Assembly: GCA_002633005.1 (NCBI GenBank)
Contig: NMRA01000068.1
Span: 18,526 to 82,525 of the forward strand
Source: Phoronis australis
Lineage: Eukaryota; Phoronida; Phoronidae
DNA length: 64,000 nt
Reading direction: 5' to 3'
In this document: positions 36,001-48,100 of the stretch, piece by piece
Layout of the letters: every line of letters begins with the position of its first letter
Numbering within the stretch: position 1 is the stretch's first letter
Position numbers and translations under genes: made by a program
The notes under the pieces: generated by a model
Told to the model about the DNA's origin: nothing
The model's input: only the letters and a program-made list of their open reading frames with translations
The model's database searches: none

Positions 36001-36690
36001 ACAGCAAGTTCATTAATGAAAAGACAATTTCCTGTATTTCCTTCTAAGCTCCGCTGCATGGTTTTTCACAATTCTCCTCTTGTAAAACTTGCTTGTGTGC
36101 GATTTTGAGCTGCAGACACATGGAAGTTTTCTTTTAGTTTAGTGTTTTCGATATGCGAAAGTGAAATAATGCACTCCTGCACGTGGCACTTGATTTATGA
36201 GGAAACCAGTTTCCCCGTGTCTGGCTGCCCCATGACTTAAGTCAGTGGGTTCGAATACGACATTTTTAGGTCGTCTGAGTCTACAACCATGATGGGAAAT
36301 TTTGATCATTAAGAGGAATTTTTTGACCAGATGAGGGGAATTTTGCGTTATTTTTAAATATTTTTGATAGGGGAGTGGTGCTGATATTCCGTCCCAATTT
36401 CGTGGGATCGAGAGCCCTGAAGCATCAACTTGTGACGATTTAGATGATCCACCCAACATCAAATTTCAATAACTCAAGAGTCTGTTAACTACCACAGCTA
36501 GTCTGAAAGGCTCACCTACCTTCACAGTTCAAATATTCATGTTACTCTATAGCATACAAAATAAGTTATGACCAATGCAGTGCTATGGACAAGACAAAAT
36601 CACATACTTTAGACTGACATCTTTGTTGTTTTCAAATGAACTCCACTTGGTTCAACCTTTTAACAATTAGAAACGTTTACTCACAGAATT
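33100..36690. repeat. Segmental duplication, unit 1
   Basis: Collinear, diverged blocks match 41680-44830 in the same orientation. Examples: AAAGAAAACAAAGCCTAAC at 33280 and 41759, GATGGAAATCATTTTC at 34668 and 43909, GAGTCATTGCAGTTATTG at 35187 and 44143, and AAATAAGTTATGACC at 36559 and 44434. The tail of the same block reappears at 39525-39690 after about 2.8 kb of inserted repeats. No exon of the EB family was seen inside. Confidence 0.75.
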
Positions 36691-37961
36691 AAAACAAAAG
36701 CAATGCGGAACGTTGAAATGCACCCACGAAGGCATCGCAAATGGTGTGCTTTTAGGGTTGTTTATTCGTGTCATGAAAATGGCCACTACATGGCGCAAAA
36801 ACGTACAATCCATCCAAAAAAGGAACATGCCATGTTTCATAAAAACCTGTCAAGGAAATTCAGAAAAACAAAAGAAAACAGAATAAAATGAAATTGCCAC
36901 TAGTGAGCACAGCGTCTGTTGGATCCGCCTGAAAGTCGTTGTCTGTTGCTATCTTCATATAAATACAATTTAATGAAGATCCTGCAGTGGGTTTAGACGA
37001 TACAGCTATGAGCGCAAAACAAAACAAAACAAAACTACCACTAGGAGGCGCCACAGTAGTCAGTCGCCATCATCAAACATCCTCTTCATACCAATTTTCA
37101 AAACCATCCCTAGAGTGATTTGGTTGATAGAGGGGTAGGCACCAAAAACAATATTTGAAAATGGCAAAAATGACCACTAGGTGGCGCAAAATACCTTGAT
37201 TCCATCCAAACCAGGAGGATAGCGTCATCTCACCAATAGATGCCTATATCCAAAATTCTATGAAAATCTGTTGAGGACCTTTGAAGATAAAGAGTTAAAC
37301 ATAAAAAACTAAAATTGCCACTAGGGGGCACATCAGTAGTCCGAAGTCGTTGTCGTCCATTGTCAACATCATAAAAATATACTTGCTAAATTAACAAAAG
37401 ATCCTGCAAACGGTTTAGAAGATACAGCCATGAGCGCAAAAAAAAAACTGCCACTAGGAGGCGCCACAGGAGTCAAAGTTGTCGGAAAATCATCGTCTGC
37501 CGTCCACTTTCTAGTAAAAACATACATGCCAATTTTCACAATTATCCAGACAGCGATTTGGTTCATAGATGAGTGGACATCAAAAAACAAACTCGAAAAC
37601 AATAAAAATGGCTACTAGGTGGCGCAAACTAGGTCAAATCCATCTGAAAACCGAGAGATAGCGTCATCTGATTAACAGATGCCTGTATGCCAAATTTTAT
37701 GAAAATACGTTGAGGACCTTTAAAGTGTACGCAACATGACTCTAGTACCTCAAAATAAATTTTATTATCATATCTTACTTGATTTCAGTGCCTTTAGAGC
37801 ACAGCTCATAAAGAAACACGTAAAAATTGAAAAAAATAATAATTATGTACAACGTCATGGGTTGAACCCAAGTCGTTTGGCACACTGTTCGGATCAGCAA
37901 CTAAGAGTATAGAGTGAAGTGAAAGTAAAGTATATTTAGCGTCGAGAAGGTTCGTAAAGGG

Positions 37962-38073
37962 ATGAAAAGATGTGTTTGCAGAGGCTGCAGCAACAGCAGT
38001 CAGACGGATGACATCTCGGTGTTCCGAAGGACACCAAAGTTGCGCAGTAGTGGCATCGCTTCGTGCGCCGAAC
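37962..38073 (+). CDS. Possible first exon of a Cys-rich (THAP-like) protein
   Basis: An ATG frame reads MKRCVCRGCSNSSQTDDISV and then FRRTPKLRS, ending in phase 1 at a strong donor GTGAGT (38074). C-x-C-x2-CSN followed by IS.F resembles the start of THAP zinc fingers, but the conserved Trp and second metal ligand pair are not in this exon. It lies in the inserted segment, so it is more likely transposon-derived than a host gene. Confidence 0.3.
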
Positions 38074-38233
38074 GTGAGTGTGGGACCTCAGCGTGGACCA
38101 AGTGATTCTGTCCGGAGCCACTCTTCTTCTGCCCACTTTGAGGAGTCGTGTTTCGACTCCAATCAGAGGAGATGTTACGATGAAGGCCTGGTTCAATAAA
38201 GGACAATATTTACCATTCAGAAACATCGGCTCT

Positions 38234-38434
38234 TTATTCAGGATCGTCTGTTGGATGACTGGGTTGACTGGCCGAGCCCGAGGCCGCTTCTCTCGCGGAA
38301 GGATCCAGTTCGTAAGGCCTCAAAGTAGAAAAGTACGCAGCTGAAAACATATCAAACTCATTCTCGCTTTCGTGCAACCCCATTTCGTCATCCTGGCCAC
38401 CATTCTCGTACGTTTCTTCAAAGTATTTGTTCAT
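38234..38434 (-). CDS. Acidic ORF, possible start of a P2X7-tail-like protein
   Basis: The 66-aa frame is very acidic (YFEETYENGGQDDEMG, HESENEFDMF) and ends with LRPYELDPSAREAASGS. The RPY-x-hydrophobic-x-P signature after an acidic stretch recalls the start of P2X7 cytoplasmic-tail-like proteins that are multicopy in some invertebrates and fish. The resemblance is weak and from memory. No downstream exon was found. Confidence 0.2.
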   Translation of the reverse strand: MNKYFEETYENGGQDDEMGLHESENEFDMFSAAYFSTLRPYELDPSAREAASGSASQPSHPTDDPE

Positions 38435-40834
38435 TTCTTGCTCATAATCATTGTTGCTTTCAAATTCCTTACTCTCCGCCGTTGTTCAATGCCAGTCGCT
38501 GATCTCTTGTGTTCAACCCATGATGTCACATGGCGGGAAATGTGAAAATTGGCAAAATTGAAAGAGAAATCAAAATTTCGAGCTAATGACACAAAATAAT
38601 CATGGATTTGGCTAAATTTTACGTCAAACATCTAATCTGTGGCCACTGGTAATTCGAAATGTGCAAAAATCCATGGAGTGTACTGTTTAAAGATACAGAA
38701 GTAAACGTAAAAAATAAAATTGCCACTAGGTGGCACACCAGTAGTCAGATCTGTCTGAAAGTCGTCGTTGTCCGTTTTTAACCTTATGTAAATACACTTA
38801 CTAAATTTAGGAGATATAGGAATAGGTGTTGTTGATGTCGTGCATCATTTTTTGGTCATTGGTTACTGTGTTTTGTTTACATATCACGCTGTCTATTTTC
38901 TTTATAGGTAGCAGTACATCTTTCGCCGCTGTGATTGGGTTTCTTTAAGTAAGCCAGTTCTTTCCAGTGGCTACAATAGCATTTGCATAATCTAATTATA
39001 GTAGCTTGACCGGCCGCCTATTACTACGTATTAGCCTCTGTATGTTACGCGGGTTTTGGTGACTAGTGTTTCTCGTGTATAGCGGCATTCGTTGACAAGA
39101 TCGTCGGAAAATCATCGTCATCCGTCCACTTCATAGTAAAAACATACATGCCAATTTCCACAATCATCCTTTGAGCGGTTTGGTTGATAGAGGGGTGGAC
39201 TCAAAAAACAGACTTGAAAACAGTAAAAATGACCACTAGGTGGCGCAAAATATGTCAAATCCATCCAAAAACGGGATGATGGTGTTATCTCACTATTAGG
39301 TGCCTATATACCAAATTTTATGAAAATCCGTTGAGGACTTTTGAAGATACAGAGGTAAACATAAAAAAATAAAATTGCCACTAAGGGGCACACCGGTAGT
39401 CCGATCCGTCTGAAAGTTCGCTCATGCTGTCCTAAAACAGCGTATGCCGGACGGGCGGATGGAGATGATGGCATAATGCGTCCACATATAAATATGTGGG
39501 AGCATTAAAAACAACAAAAGATTTTAACTCAAAACATTAGCCAAAGCCGCATGATTTTCAAAAGTGGTGCTGCATATGTTGGTATGTATAGTGCCATCTC
39601 TTAGTCACATACGTAACTGCCGCCTGAAGAACGAATATGAGTTCGTCGTGATTTGTTCAGTTGTTGTTTAACTCAATTGACCTTACGCCAACCAGAGGAT
39701 CGCTCCGCCTATGTCATGTGATGTAGAAGTCCGACAGCAGAGAATGGGTTCGTCAAGCAAGATCGGTGTGCTAAATGATATTCACGCAGACTTTGGCGAA
39801 CGTTATCTTCCCTATAATCTCGCCATGACAAAGACAAAAGGCAAACCTTCAGAAAAGGCTCCTATGGGAACAGGGTGAGGATTTACGTCGAGGACACCTG
39901 GCATGTAAACTGCCCTATGTTTTAGAAGTCAACACAAATCCAACGAGTCTCATGGAGTTGACATCAGCGTCAACAAAAACTGCACGAATGCGATTAAAAA
40001 TAGTAGCAAAAATCCTTAATGAATAACAGTTCTTCCCTTATAGCAAAGCAAACGTTTTACGAAAATATTGAGGGAACAAGAAACCTACCGGGCAGTAACT
40101 ATAACAGTTTAACCGAGAATTTCATGTCCTGGTCGAGCCGTGACAGACACACGTAACAAGTCGAAATTCAGAGTAATTGTAACCATTCAAATTAACATTT
40201 CAAAGGTAAGTGATTTTGATGAAGCAATACCAGTCTAACCCAGTCAGTACTTGAGTGGTGATTATGACCTTCGAACAGACAAAACAAAGCACACTTGCCA
40301 ACTGCGGAATGTTGCCAATCTGTTATTTTATATATCTGACTTGTATACTACGTACATGTCAACCAATACGGGTACTGCATATTTGCTTCGTGCTTGCCCT
40401 TTCTGTTCATAATAGAGTTTTCAATCCTTCGCTTTGGCTTTTACTGACAATCTTTGTCGAAATAATAACATTTCACGAGCCTCGCTAGACAGGGTCAAGA
40501 GGAGTTACGAAGGAATAGGAATAGGCCTATAACACTCACAGTCAGTACTAGATGTAAGAGTCTCTAATAGGTAACTTAGTAGGTAGGCATGCAATGCAGT
40601 TTGACTCTTGATTGACTGATTTGACTCGTTTTCGTCAGTGCTATGGAAATGGTTGATATGTATGGTTATAATGAACCAGAAAGTGATCGCAGATAGCCAA
40701 AGGGTCACACACTTAACAAAGCCGTAATCCAGAGCCAAAATTCCGATATTGCGAAGAAATATTTAAAACAGTGCATACCTTAGAACATACTTGTGTTTAG
40801 CTTTCAAGAGGTCAAACAATGTTGGCATGTTTTG

Positions 40835-41285
40835 ATGGTTGGGAACCCTCTTTGTGCATCGAATACGCAAGTCCAGCTTTTTAGTGGGAAAGCACATCGA
40901 AAAAAGCGCTTATCGGGGTGCTCTTTGTGCGTTGACAACGCAAACTCGACATTTTTATTGAGAAAACGCGTTTTTACAAAAGAGAATCAGTTGTCTGGAA
41001 CATTTCATTTGTGTCAACAACGTAAACCAGACCCACTCATTGGAAAGCCCATATTTGTCACCAGGAACACTCTTTTTCACAACGCAGCAGATATTTCAAA
41101 TGAAATAGCGCATTTTTGAAAAAACTCCATCACTTGCCGAGAAACGTTTTTGAGCATCGGCAATGCAAGTCGAATATTTCATATTGAGAAAGCACATTTT
41201 TGAAAAGAAGAACCAACAATTGTCGGGAATGTTCTTTGTGCGTCGACAACGCACATTTATTATTGGGAAAGCCATTTTTTTAAAA
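40835..41285. repeat. Degenerate minisatellite of 72-86 bp units
   Basis: CTCTTTGTGCNTNGACAACGC followed by TTTTTATTGAGAAAGC and ACATTTTTGAAAA recurs about five to six times (anchors near 40848, 40920, 41003, 41144 and 41230). Units have diverged. The 108-codon + frame over it is a by-product. Confidence 0.6.
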
Positions 41286-43228
41286 AATTAATCGCGCAGA
41301 CCGTTTGAATCCCATTGACCAGCAATTATACTGCTATCAAATGACCGAGCCAGCAATGTTGATACTAAGACCGCTCATCGAAATGATGTACACCCACGAA
41401 ATTCGGACATGAGCGGAAACCCAAATCTGGAAGTTCAGAAACCACAAAAATGATGTTTCGCATGATTCGCCCAAGAATGAATTTTTTCTACTGGAATTAA
41501 TTTTGAGTGTCCGAAAATCGCGCGACTTTACCGTAAAACCCAAAATGCAATTTTGGAATGAGTTCATCATATTTTAAACTCAGTTGACTTAAATACCCTT
41601 ATTATTCTATTATTTACTATTTAATATTTTTGCAGGTTTTGGATTACTGGTTTTGTATTTTATAAAAACATGAATAAACTTATTAACTTGTAGAATGCAG
41701 ATATTTAAAATTATATCGTGACTCCTTCACACAAGGTAAATAGAAATCCACTATATTAAAGAAAACAAAGCCTAACGTTTCTTATAACCTTATAAACTAC
41801 CCAGTTAGGATGCAATTCTTTAAATTAGAATATGTCCATATAACATACCCACTTCTAGCAACACATAAGGAAATAGAATGACATTATGGCATTCTCCCAG
41901 TCAGTGACTCTACAATAGATAGAATGGTTGTGAGCCTGTGATAACATCTAGCTCCTTTGTTAACTGCCAAGCACAGTCTTTTGTCTGGTATGACAACATG
42001 CAGGCCAATCATCTACCAGGCTAGTTACCGACCACATGTGAACACAGTCTAACCCAGTGCAAGCTCCGCCCACTTGCATAATGTCGACAAACAAACGATA
42101 ATTTTAACCTGTGGCAACATGTTGTTTGTCCGGTAAAATGGTGCCTTTGTGACGAAGGTGTGTCAAGAACGATGCGTTTTGATTCGTCACTTAAGACGTC
42201 ACTCAAAGTCCTGGCGATAGGTCAATTGGTATGTTTGGAAAGAATAGATTATCATAACTTCGATTGTAGTTGGGCGATTTTGGTGTTTCAAAAACTAAAC
42301 ATGATCAGCATTTGATGAGGAATTCAGAAATACTATTGGTTTATGTTCAAATACCTAGCTTTAAATTTTACAGCACAGCCCATGCAGTCAGGCAATATAG
42401 GATATATATCTTATCATTTAATGAACAAAAGAGAAGTGACCCTCTAACCATAAATGCCAGAACGGAATTAATCATTATTGTAAGATATTAACTACAGGGG
42501 TCATCCTGACCAAACCTGTTGGGCTATACAACATCCAACAACTTGGGCTCAACAGGGGGATGGGAACCCACAGTGGTAAACAGAATGGTCACAACAGCAA
42601 CACACCACACATTGACCTTATTTTCAGTTTCAGTTCTCAATAAAGGTCAGATAAAAAACACTCCTCTGCAGGAAGTGGGTCAGACCACAGCCAACCTACT
42701 GTGAATTTCTGATAGTTAGCCCTAGGGAATGTCTTATGATCAATGGCACATTTTTGTCTTTCTGCTAGGCCAAACATTAAAACCCAGTGTTCTTTAGGAA
42801 GCACAGAGAAAATAAACAGGGTATATCGTATGTACAACTAAGTACAAGCAACTTGTACTGGAATGAAGACCATCACCTGAGTTTAGATATTTGACTGGGC
42901 CTGTTTGCAGAAAATACCAGTACTATACAACAACCTAATGCCATTGAACTGATGATTGATGCTTAGTTGAACAGATACTGGAATCTAGTACATACTGAGG
43001 GAAGACTTGGTTGAAGAGAGTCTACTGTGCAGAATTAACTACAATAAACAATGAATGTGATAAGAACACAGGTAGGAGAAATGCATTCATTGACTAAATA
43101 AGGCTTCTATATAGCTATATAATGTGGTCCGAATGCAGTTCGTGCGTTATTAGATTAACTAACTGCTGCATTCTTTTTCCATGAATATTTGAAGGACTTA
43201 GGCTGTTTTCGACCAAAAAAATAGCATT

Positions 43229-43259
43229 TTTAAAGTAATATTAAAATATTACTTTAAAG
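43229..43259. repeat. Perfect AT-rich hairpin
   Basis: TTTAAAGTAATATT and AATATTACTTTAAA form a perfect inverted repeat with a two-base centre. It is inside segmental duplication unit 2; unit 1 has only a degenerate form. No known function. Confidence 0.7.
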
Positions 43260-44501
43260 TGCTTTAAATATAAACATTTTATGACTACATTGCCAGCATC
43301 ATTAAACCATTTACAGCACTGCATACCATCCCAAACCCAGAAAATAGAAGAAAAACAACTTCAATTGAAAGTTTCTTAGCTCCACGGACATGTGATGTAT
43401 GAAAGTACCTAGCGCCAGTTTGTCACGTTCACAAGCATGCAAGTTTTTTGTAAATATGTGCCATATCCACGCTTCTCCAATGTCCTGCTGGAAAGTGAAG
43501 TTAAGCCACAACCTGGCCAAATACTAAGTTGTCACAACCACCACAAACCACACAAAACCCAATCATTACAGAGGATGAGTGCTGTGATCTCGATAGTCCC
43601 GATTTTAGGTAAAATGTATCGACAAATAAATGCTCTAACTCGAGAGCAGCCAACAACGTATTGTCACAGTGTTTGCGTGGGTTCTAATTTCACACTTGAT
43701 GGGCTGGTGGAGTTTCTTTTTGGTGTTCTCGATGTGAAATTGGTAATTTTAAACACATCCTACCCATGACAACAGTTGGTTTTTACAGTCAAAATACCAT
43801 GAGAGACAAATCCTAGAACTGAAAAGAAGCAGCCCTGAGGTTTGGAAGGGGGGGGGGACATCAGCCATGTCAATTTGGTGACAATTTGATCCTCTTTTAC
43901 TTGTTTTGGATGGAAATCATTTTCAATCATATGGAAGGCATCGAGACATGTTTATTTAGGGCAACTGAGGTTACAAAGTGTATGCATGCATCATGTTTCT
44001 TATAATGCAAGAAGAAAAAACCCTGTGACTACAATTTTTGAAATTTTCAATGTCTGTTGAAGTCTCCTTGACCTTTCATACCAAGGACACCTTGAAGTTT
44101 TGGTAGTGTCGGTCCATTTGCATGATTAACCTTCAACTTTCGAGTCATTGCAGTTATTGGTAGGTATAACCGTCAATACTGGCACATGTTCTGGTATTAT
44201 TTTGATAAATATTCTTCTGCAAATATTCTCTGTTCTAACCCTAAAAGCACTTCATGTCATTTATCACCTTGAAAATATTATGCCTGCATAACCTTCTGAG
44301 GGCATCACCATAAATAAAAAATAAATTAGATAACCCACCCATCATCAAATAGTAATGATTCAACTTCCTGGTAAATACCAAAGCCAGTCTAAAAGGTTCA
44401 CCTAACTTTGCTGTCGATGCTTCTCTAAAACAGGAAATAAGTTATGACCCACGCAGTGCTAATTAGGTCAAGCCAAAATCACAAACTAGAATCTTTTTGC
44501 G

Positions 44502-44690
44502 AACATTTTGTCCCGTCAGTATGCCATCTTTATGGTCACATCACGTCACCTAATGAATATAAGTCCAAAAAGATTTCTGCCCTTGACCGGGACTCGAACC
44601 CAGGACCTTCTGGTTACGGTGCAGTGGCTAGAGTGTCATCAGGTCATGTGATGTGACCAAAAAGATGGCGTGCTGACGGGACAAAATGTT
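44502..44690. mobile_element. Fold-back element with about 45-bp TIRs around a tRNA-like core
   Basis: AACATTTTGTCCCGTCAG at the left is matched by CTGACGGGACAAAATGTT at the right, and the arms continue inward through GCCATCTTT and GGTCACATCAC. Between the arms, on the - strand, is a tRNA-like segment with CTAGCCACTGCACC (A-box position) and GGGTTCGAGTCCCGG (B box). It is present only in unit 2 of the segmental duplication, so it inserted after that duplication. Confidence 0.7.
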
Positions 44691-45050
44691 TGAAACATAT
44701 TTCCACTCCTCACTGAGAAAGATAAATTTTATACATAGAATTTTTTTGTTGAAGCAATAAATGAAATCCTCTTGGTTCAAACTTTTAAAAATTAAAACCG
44801 CTTGCTCACACAATTAAAACAATAACGCCAATGGATTTCATCCCAAAACATAATAGCCAAAACCATGAATTTCAAAGAAGGTGCAGCATGCGTTGGTATA
44901 TATGGGGCCATCTATTAGTCACATATACTAACTGCCACCTGAAAAATGAATAGAAGTTCATGGTGATTTGTTCAGTTGTTTAACTCAATTGTCAGAGCTA
45001 AGACCATTGAACTGGTGGAGCCTTCATTATCTCTGTTACACTGACCATAA

Positions 45051-45114
45051 ATGTTTCACTTTCTTTTTCAGATATTTTGCCTGGTGTTGGTTCTGGGTCT
45101 GTTGGTCAACACAG
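45051..45114 (+). CDS. Copy C signal-peptide exon
   Basis: ATG at 45051 opens 21 codons plus one base, ending before donor GTAGTA (45115). The product is hydrophobic ([11 protein letters not shown]) and exits in phase 1, as exon 1 requires. TTTCTTTTTCAG at 45060-45071 could instead be an acceptor, in which case the exon would start at 45072 in phase 0 and the ATG would lie in an earlier exon. Confidence 0.6.
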
Positions 45115-48100
45115 GTAGTACTTGAAGTTTGAGGCAAAGAAAATTACTATATTTTCTCTTAATTATCATCTGTCCCTAACAAGCAATCTACAGCAGAAAC
45201 TGAAGTGCACCTACCCATCTATCCAAATGCTATTTCTGTCAAATCAAATACTTGGTAGTTTGCATGAAAGAATTTTGCAACAAAAATGTGTTCAAATCTC
45301 CTGAAATTTGAACTATGTTTCTGATAAAATTACAATTTTTCATGTTCTCTGAAGTTCACTGCATCGCCTAACAATTGTCCAGAATTTTGTCATGTGTTAG
45401 CACGACAGATCTACATTACCGTAATCGTTCGGGTTAACGCCCATGCTCAGTTAACCGCCCATCCCCGACTTTAAGTAGATTTTCGATTTAACCGCCCACT
45501 GCTCGGTTAAGCGCCCCCCTGCGATTTTTGAAGATTTCCATTTAAGCGCCCACCTCTCGGTTAAGCGCCCATCCCCGACTTTTAAAGAATGAAGATTTAG
45601 CGCCTAGTGCTAAGGAAACGCGTGATTCCCCGACTTTTAGAAAAAGATCGATGATCACAATGAGTGCAACGACGCCGGGACTCCGAGACGGTGGTTTAGC
45701 AATCTGAATTACAATACAGGTAACGAGTTATTGTCTTAGGTCATGAACTCACTTCAAAACATAATACTCGAACCTTTTTGTCACTTTATTTTCTTCCCAT
45801 GTTTGCAAAGTTTAAGAACGCCGCCGCCGTCAAAACCTGCACTTTCAGCGACTTTGTCTGCCGCGCTGAGTTTTCGTCTGCAGTGCACTTGATAAAACAT
45901 ATATTCGAAAAAATCAGGCCAGAGAAATGAGACAATGGTTAAAAGTATATAGACACGCCCGTTTCTGTTACTTTAGGACTGTCGCTATTCTCTTTTGATG
46001 TGTGACATTGTAGTGGTGCACGCGCGCAAGTTCCCACACTTTGGAGTGCATGTTACCTTGACACCAACATGTGATTGACAGGTGACCCGCACGTAGGCCC
46101 TACGCGCGTGCTGAATCCCGCCGCTATCTTTGGCCATAAAAAACGAGATGCATATTGAAAGAGGCCATTATATTACTTGACGGCATTTCCAAGTCACGAT
46201 TGTCAGTGGACTGAGACATTGCGCGCTAACAACGGAACCGAACAGTGCCGCAGTGCGATATTGCAAGTGATATAAATAGGATAATCTGGACATCTTGCAT
46301 GAAAATAAATGTTTTTTCACCACGAAGTTTGGTAAGGTTATCGTTTATGAATTGAAACATCGCTGTTTTGTAGCGTTTTATCACATATTTATGCCGTGGC
46401 TCGAAATTTTATTCTTGATTGACGAGTGGCACACGGCCGCTTAACCCCGATTCTTGTCTTGGGCCTACGTCTTTGCCGAGCATGTTTGGCACAACGGCAA
46501 GTGAGCAATGCCGGGCAGTCGAGATAAACCAGCAAGCCACAGAACCATACGCTGAAAATGTCATTGAGTCACGGAGTGTTGACTATAAACATCCCAAACA
46601 CAAAAAAAAACATCTGAATTAAGGTTTTCAAACTTTTATTACAACCAATTTTAAACTGCTCTCTGACTATGAACTTGGCAGCTAGTACGAGACTGTAACC
46701 ATAAATCTGATGTCTGATGTGACCTCTGCAACACGTGAAGCTTGCACGCGCGCACTTTAGCAAGATGAAATAGTTGCAATCCAAGTAGAGGCTGCGTGGT
46801 CACTGGTCGTCTGCGCTCTACACTACAGGGCTAAATAACAAGACCGCAGGACGGCACGGGGCTATTACTCAGCAATTATGTAAATTTAATAGTGAATAAC
46901 TAATCTGAGGGCATGATAACCTTTGTTTGGATCATCCGCTGTAATGACATTTTCCCGTCATGTGGCGACGTGACGATAACGCGCTTTGAAAAGTGCTACG
47001 CTTTCCGAGTAGGTCTACGGCTACGTGTGTGGTGTGGGTACTTAGATCACGAGGTAAGATTAACCGCCCAGGGCGCTTGCCTGTCGTAACAAGCGCCCAT
47101 GTTCAGTTAACCGCCCATCCTGGATTTTTTGAAGTTTCACGTTTAAGCGCCCATGTCTGGTTAACCGCCCATCCCCGATTTTTTGGATTTGCCAATTTAA
47201 TCGCCCAGGGCGTTAACCCGAACGTTTACGGTAGTTACAACTTGCAATAGAAACAAGGAAGTCAAATTTTCTTTGCAGCTAGTTATGTTGAAAAGCCAGT
47301 TTAACTCTCAATCACAGGCAACACTGAGATTTATTAAAGATACCAAAATAATAGGATTATACAACAGACTGAACAATTTCCCAATCCAGAGTCAGGGAGT
47401 GCCTGTACATGTCAACTGATATGTGATCATTCATCCGGAAACAAAGGTGACCTTCCGACCCTCCTTGTGAAGAAAAAACAGGGCGGTTGACTTTATTTAT
47501 TTTTTATGAAAGAATTTTTATATACCGTAAATACCATAATCAGAGTGGGATAGAAGCTTTTGACTTTATGATCATCTCCCAGTCAAGCCATCAATGTGCA
47601 TACATATGCGCTGATATGTCCTCACAATATAATGGGCAAAAAAAATAAGTGCAGCATCTCTTTTTCACATATAATTTCCAAGAAATCGAGAACATACTTC
47701 ATAATTGCATGTGTTCAGCAGAAAATTTCTGACAATTTGGAATAAAACATATTAATTTTTATCTTAAGGTGAGAGAACACGGTTTCATGAAAATTCATTT
47801 CGCAAGTCACGAAAAGCAAGTCACAAATGATTTAACTGATTTCATGAACATGGCTTTAATTTGAAATGTCTTACAATGGGACATTCAGAGGATCACATTG
47901 GTTTAAAGATTAATTGGGTATAAATCTGAAAATGTTTTTGAAAATGTCTACACTGAAAAATAGGCCGTGATTTTCATATTCTATAGCTGGTAATTATTAT
48001 TCAAGTAAAAAATCAAATCAATTTTTCAGAAAATGAGGCCAAAACTAAGTCGAGTGTGTCTCCCTTTGAGAACTCGAAAACCATGTTTTCAGATCAAAAT

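Larger units (their letters stand above)
37726..38685. mobile_element. 960-bp insertion flanked by TTTAAAG direct repeats
   Basis: The surrounding repeat is interrupted between GAGGACC-TTTAAAG (37719-37725) and TTTAAAG-ATACAG (38686-38692), and the two flanks join into the repeat's normal text. The 7-bp direct repeat suggests target duplication by a hAT- or P-like element, or a retroposed insert. Clear terminal inverted repeats are not visible. It carries the two short coding candidates listed below. Confidence 0.5.
36700..39425. repeat. Cluster of interspersed repeats carrying CTCF-core-like motifs
   Basis: Several diverged copies of one repeat, with blocks such as CATGCCAATTTTCACAAT and TTTTATGAAAATNCGTTGAG, run across this stretch. 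They carry CCACTAGGTGGCGC at 37174-37187 and 39233-39246, CCACTAGGGGGCAC at 37318-37331, CCACTAGGTGGCAC at 38723-38736 and CCACTAGGAGGCGC at 37038-37051 and 37451-37464. One-mismatch forms are at 36783, 37612 and 39378. The first four match the 14-bp CTCF core CCASYAGRKGGCRS exactly (established motif). Whether a protein binds is unknown. Related diverged repeats lie near 10400-10770 and 57400-58200. Confidence 0.75.
41680..44830. repeat. Segmental duplication, unit 2
   Basis: This is the partner of 33100-36690, in direct orientation and collinear, continuing to about 45010 through the block TGATTTGTTCAGTTGTTTAA. It differs from unit 1 by an inserted TIR/tRNA-like element (44502-44690) and lacks the CTCF-motif repeats. 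Its right end runs straight into the signal-peptide exon of copy C. A (G)10 run is at 43848-43858. Confidence 0.75.
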
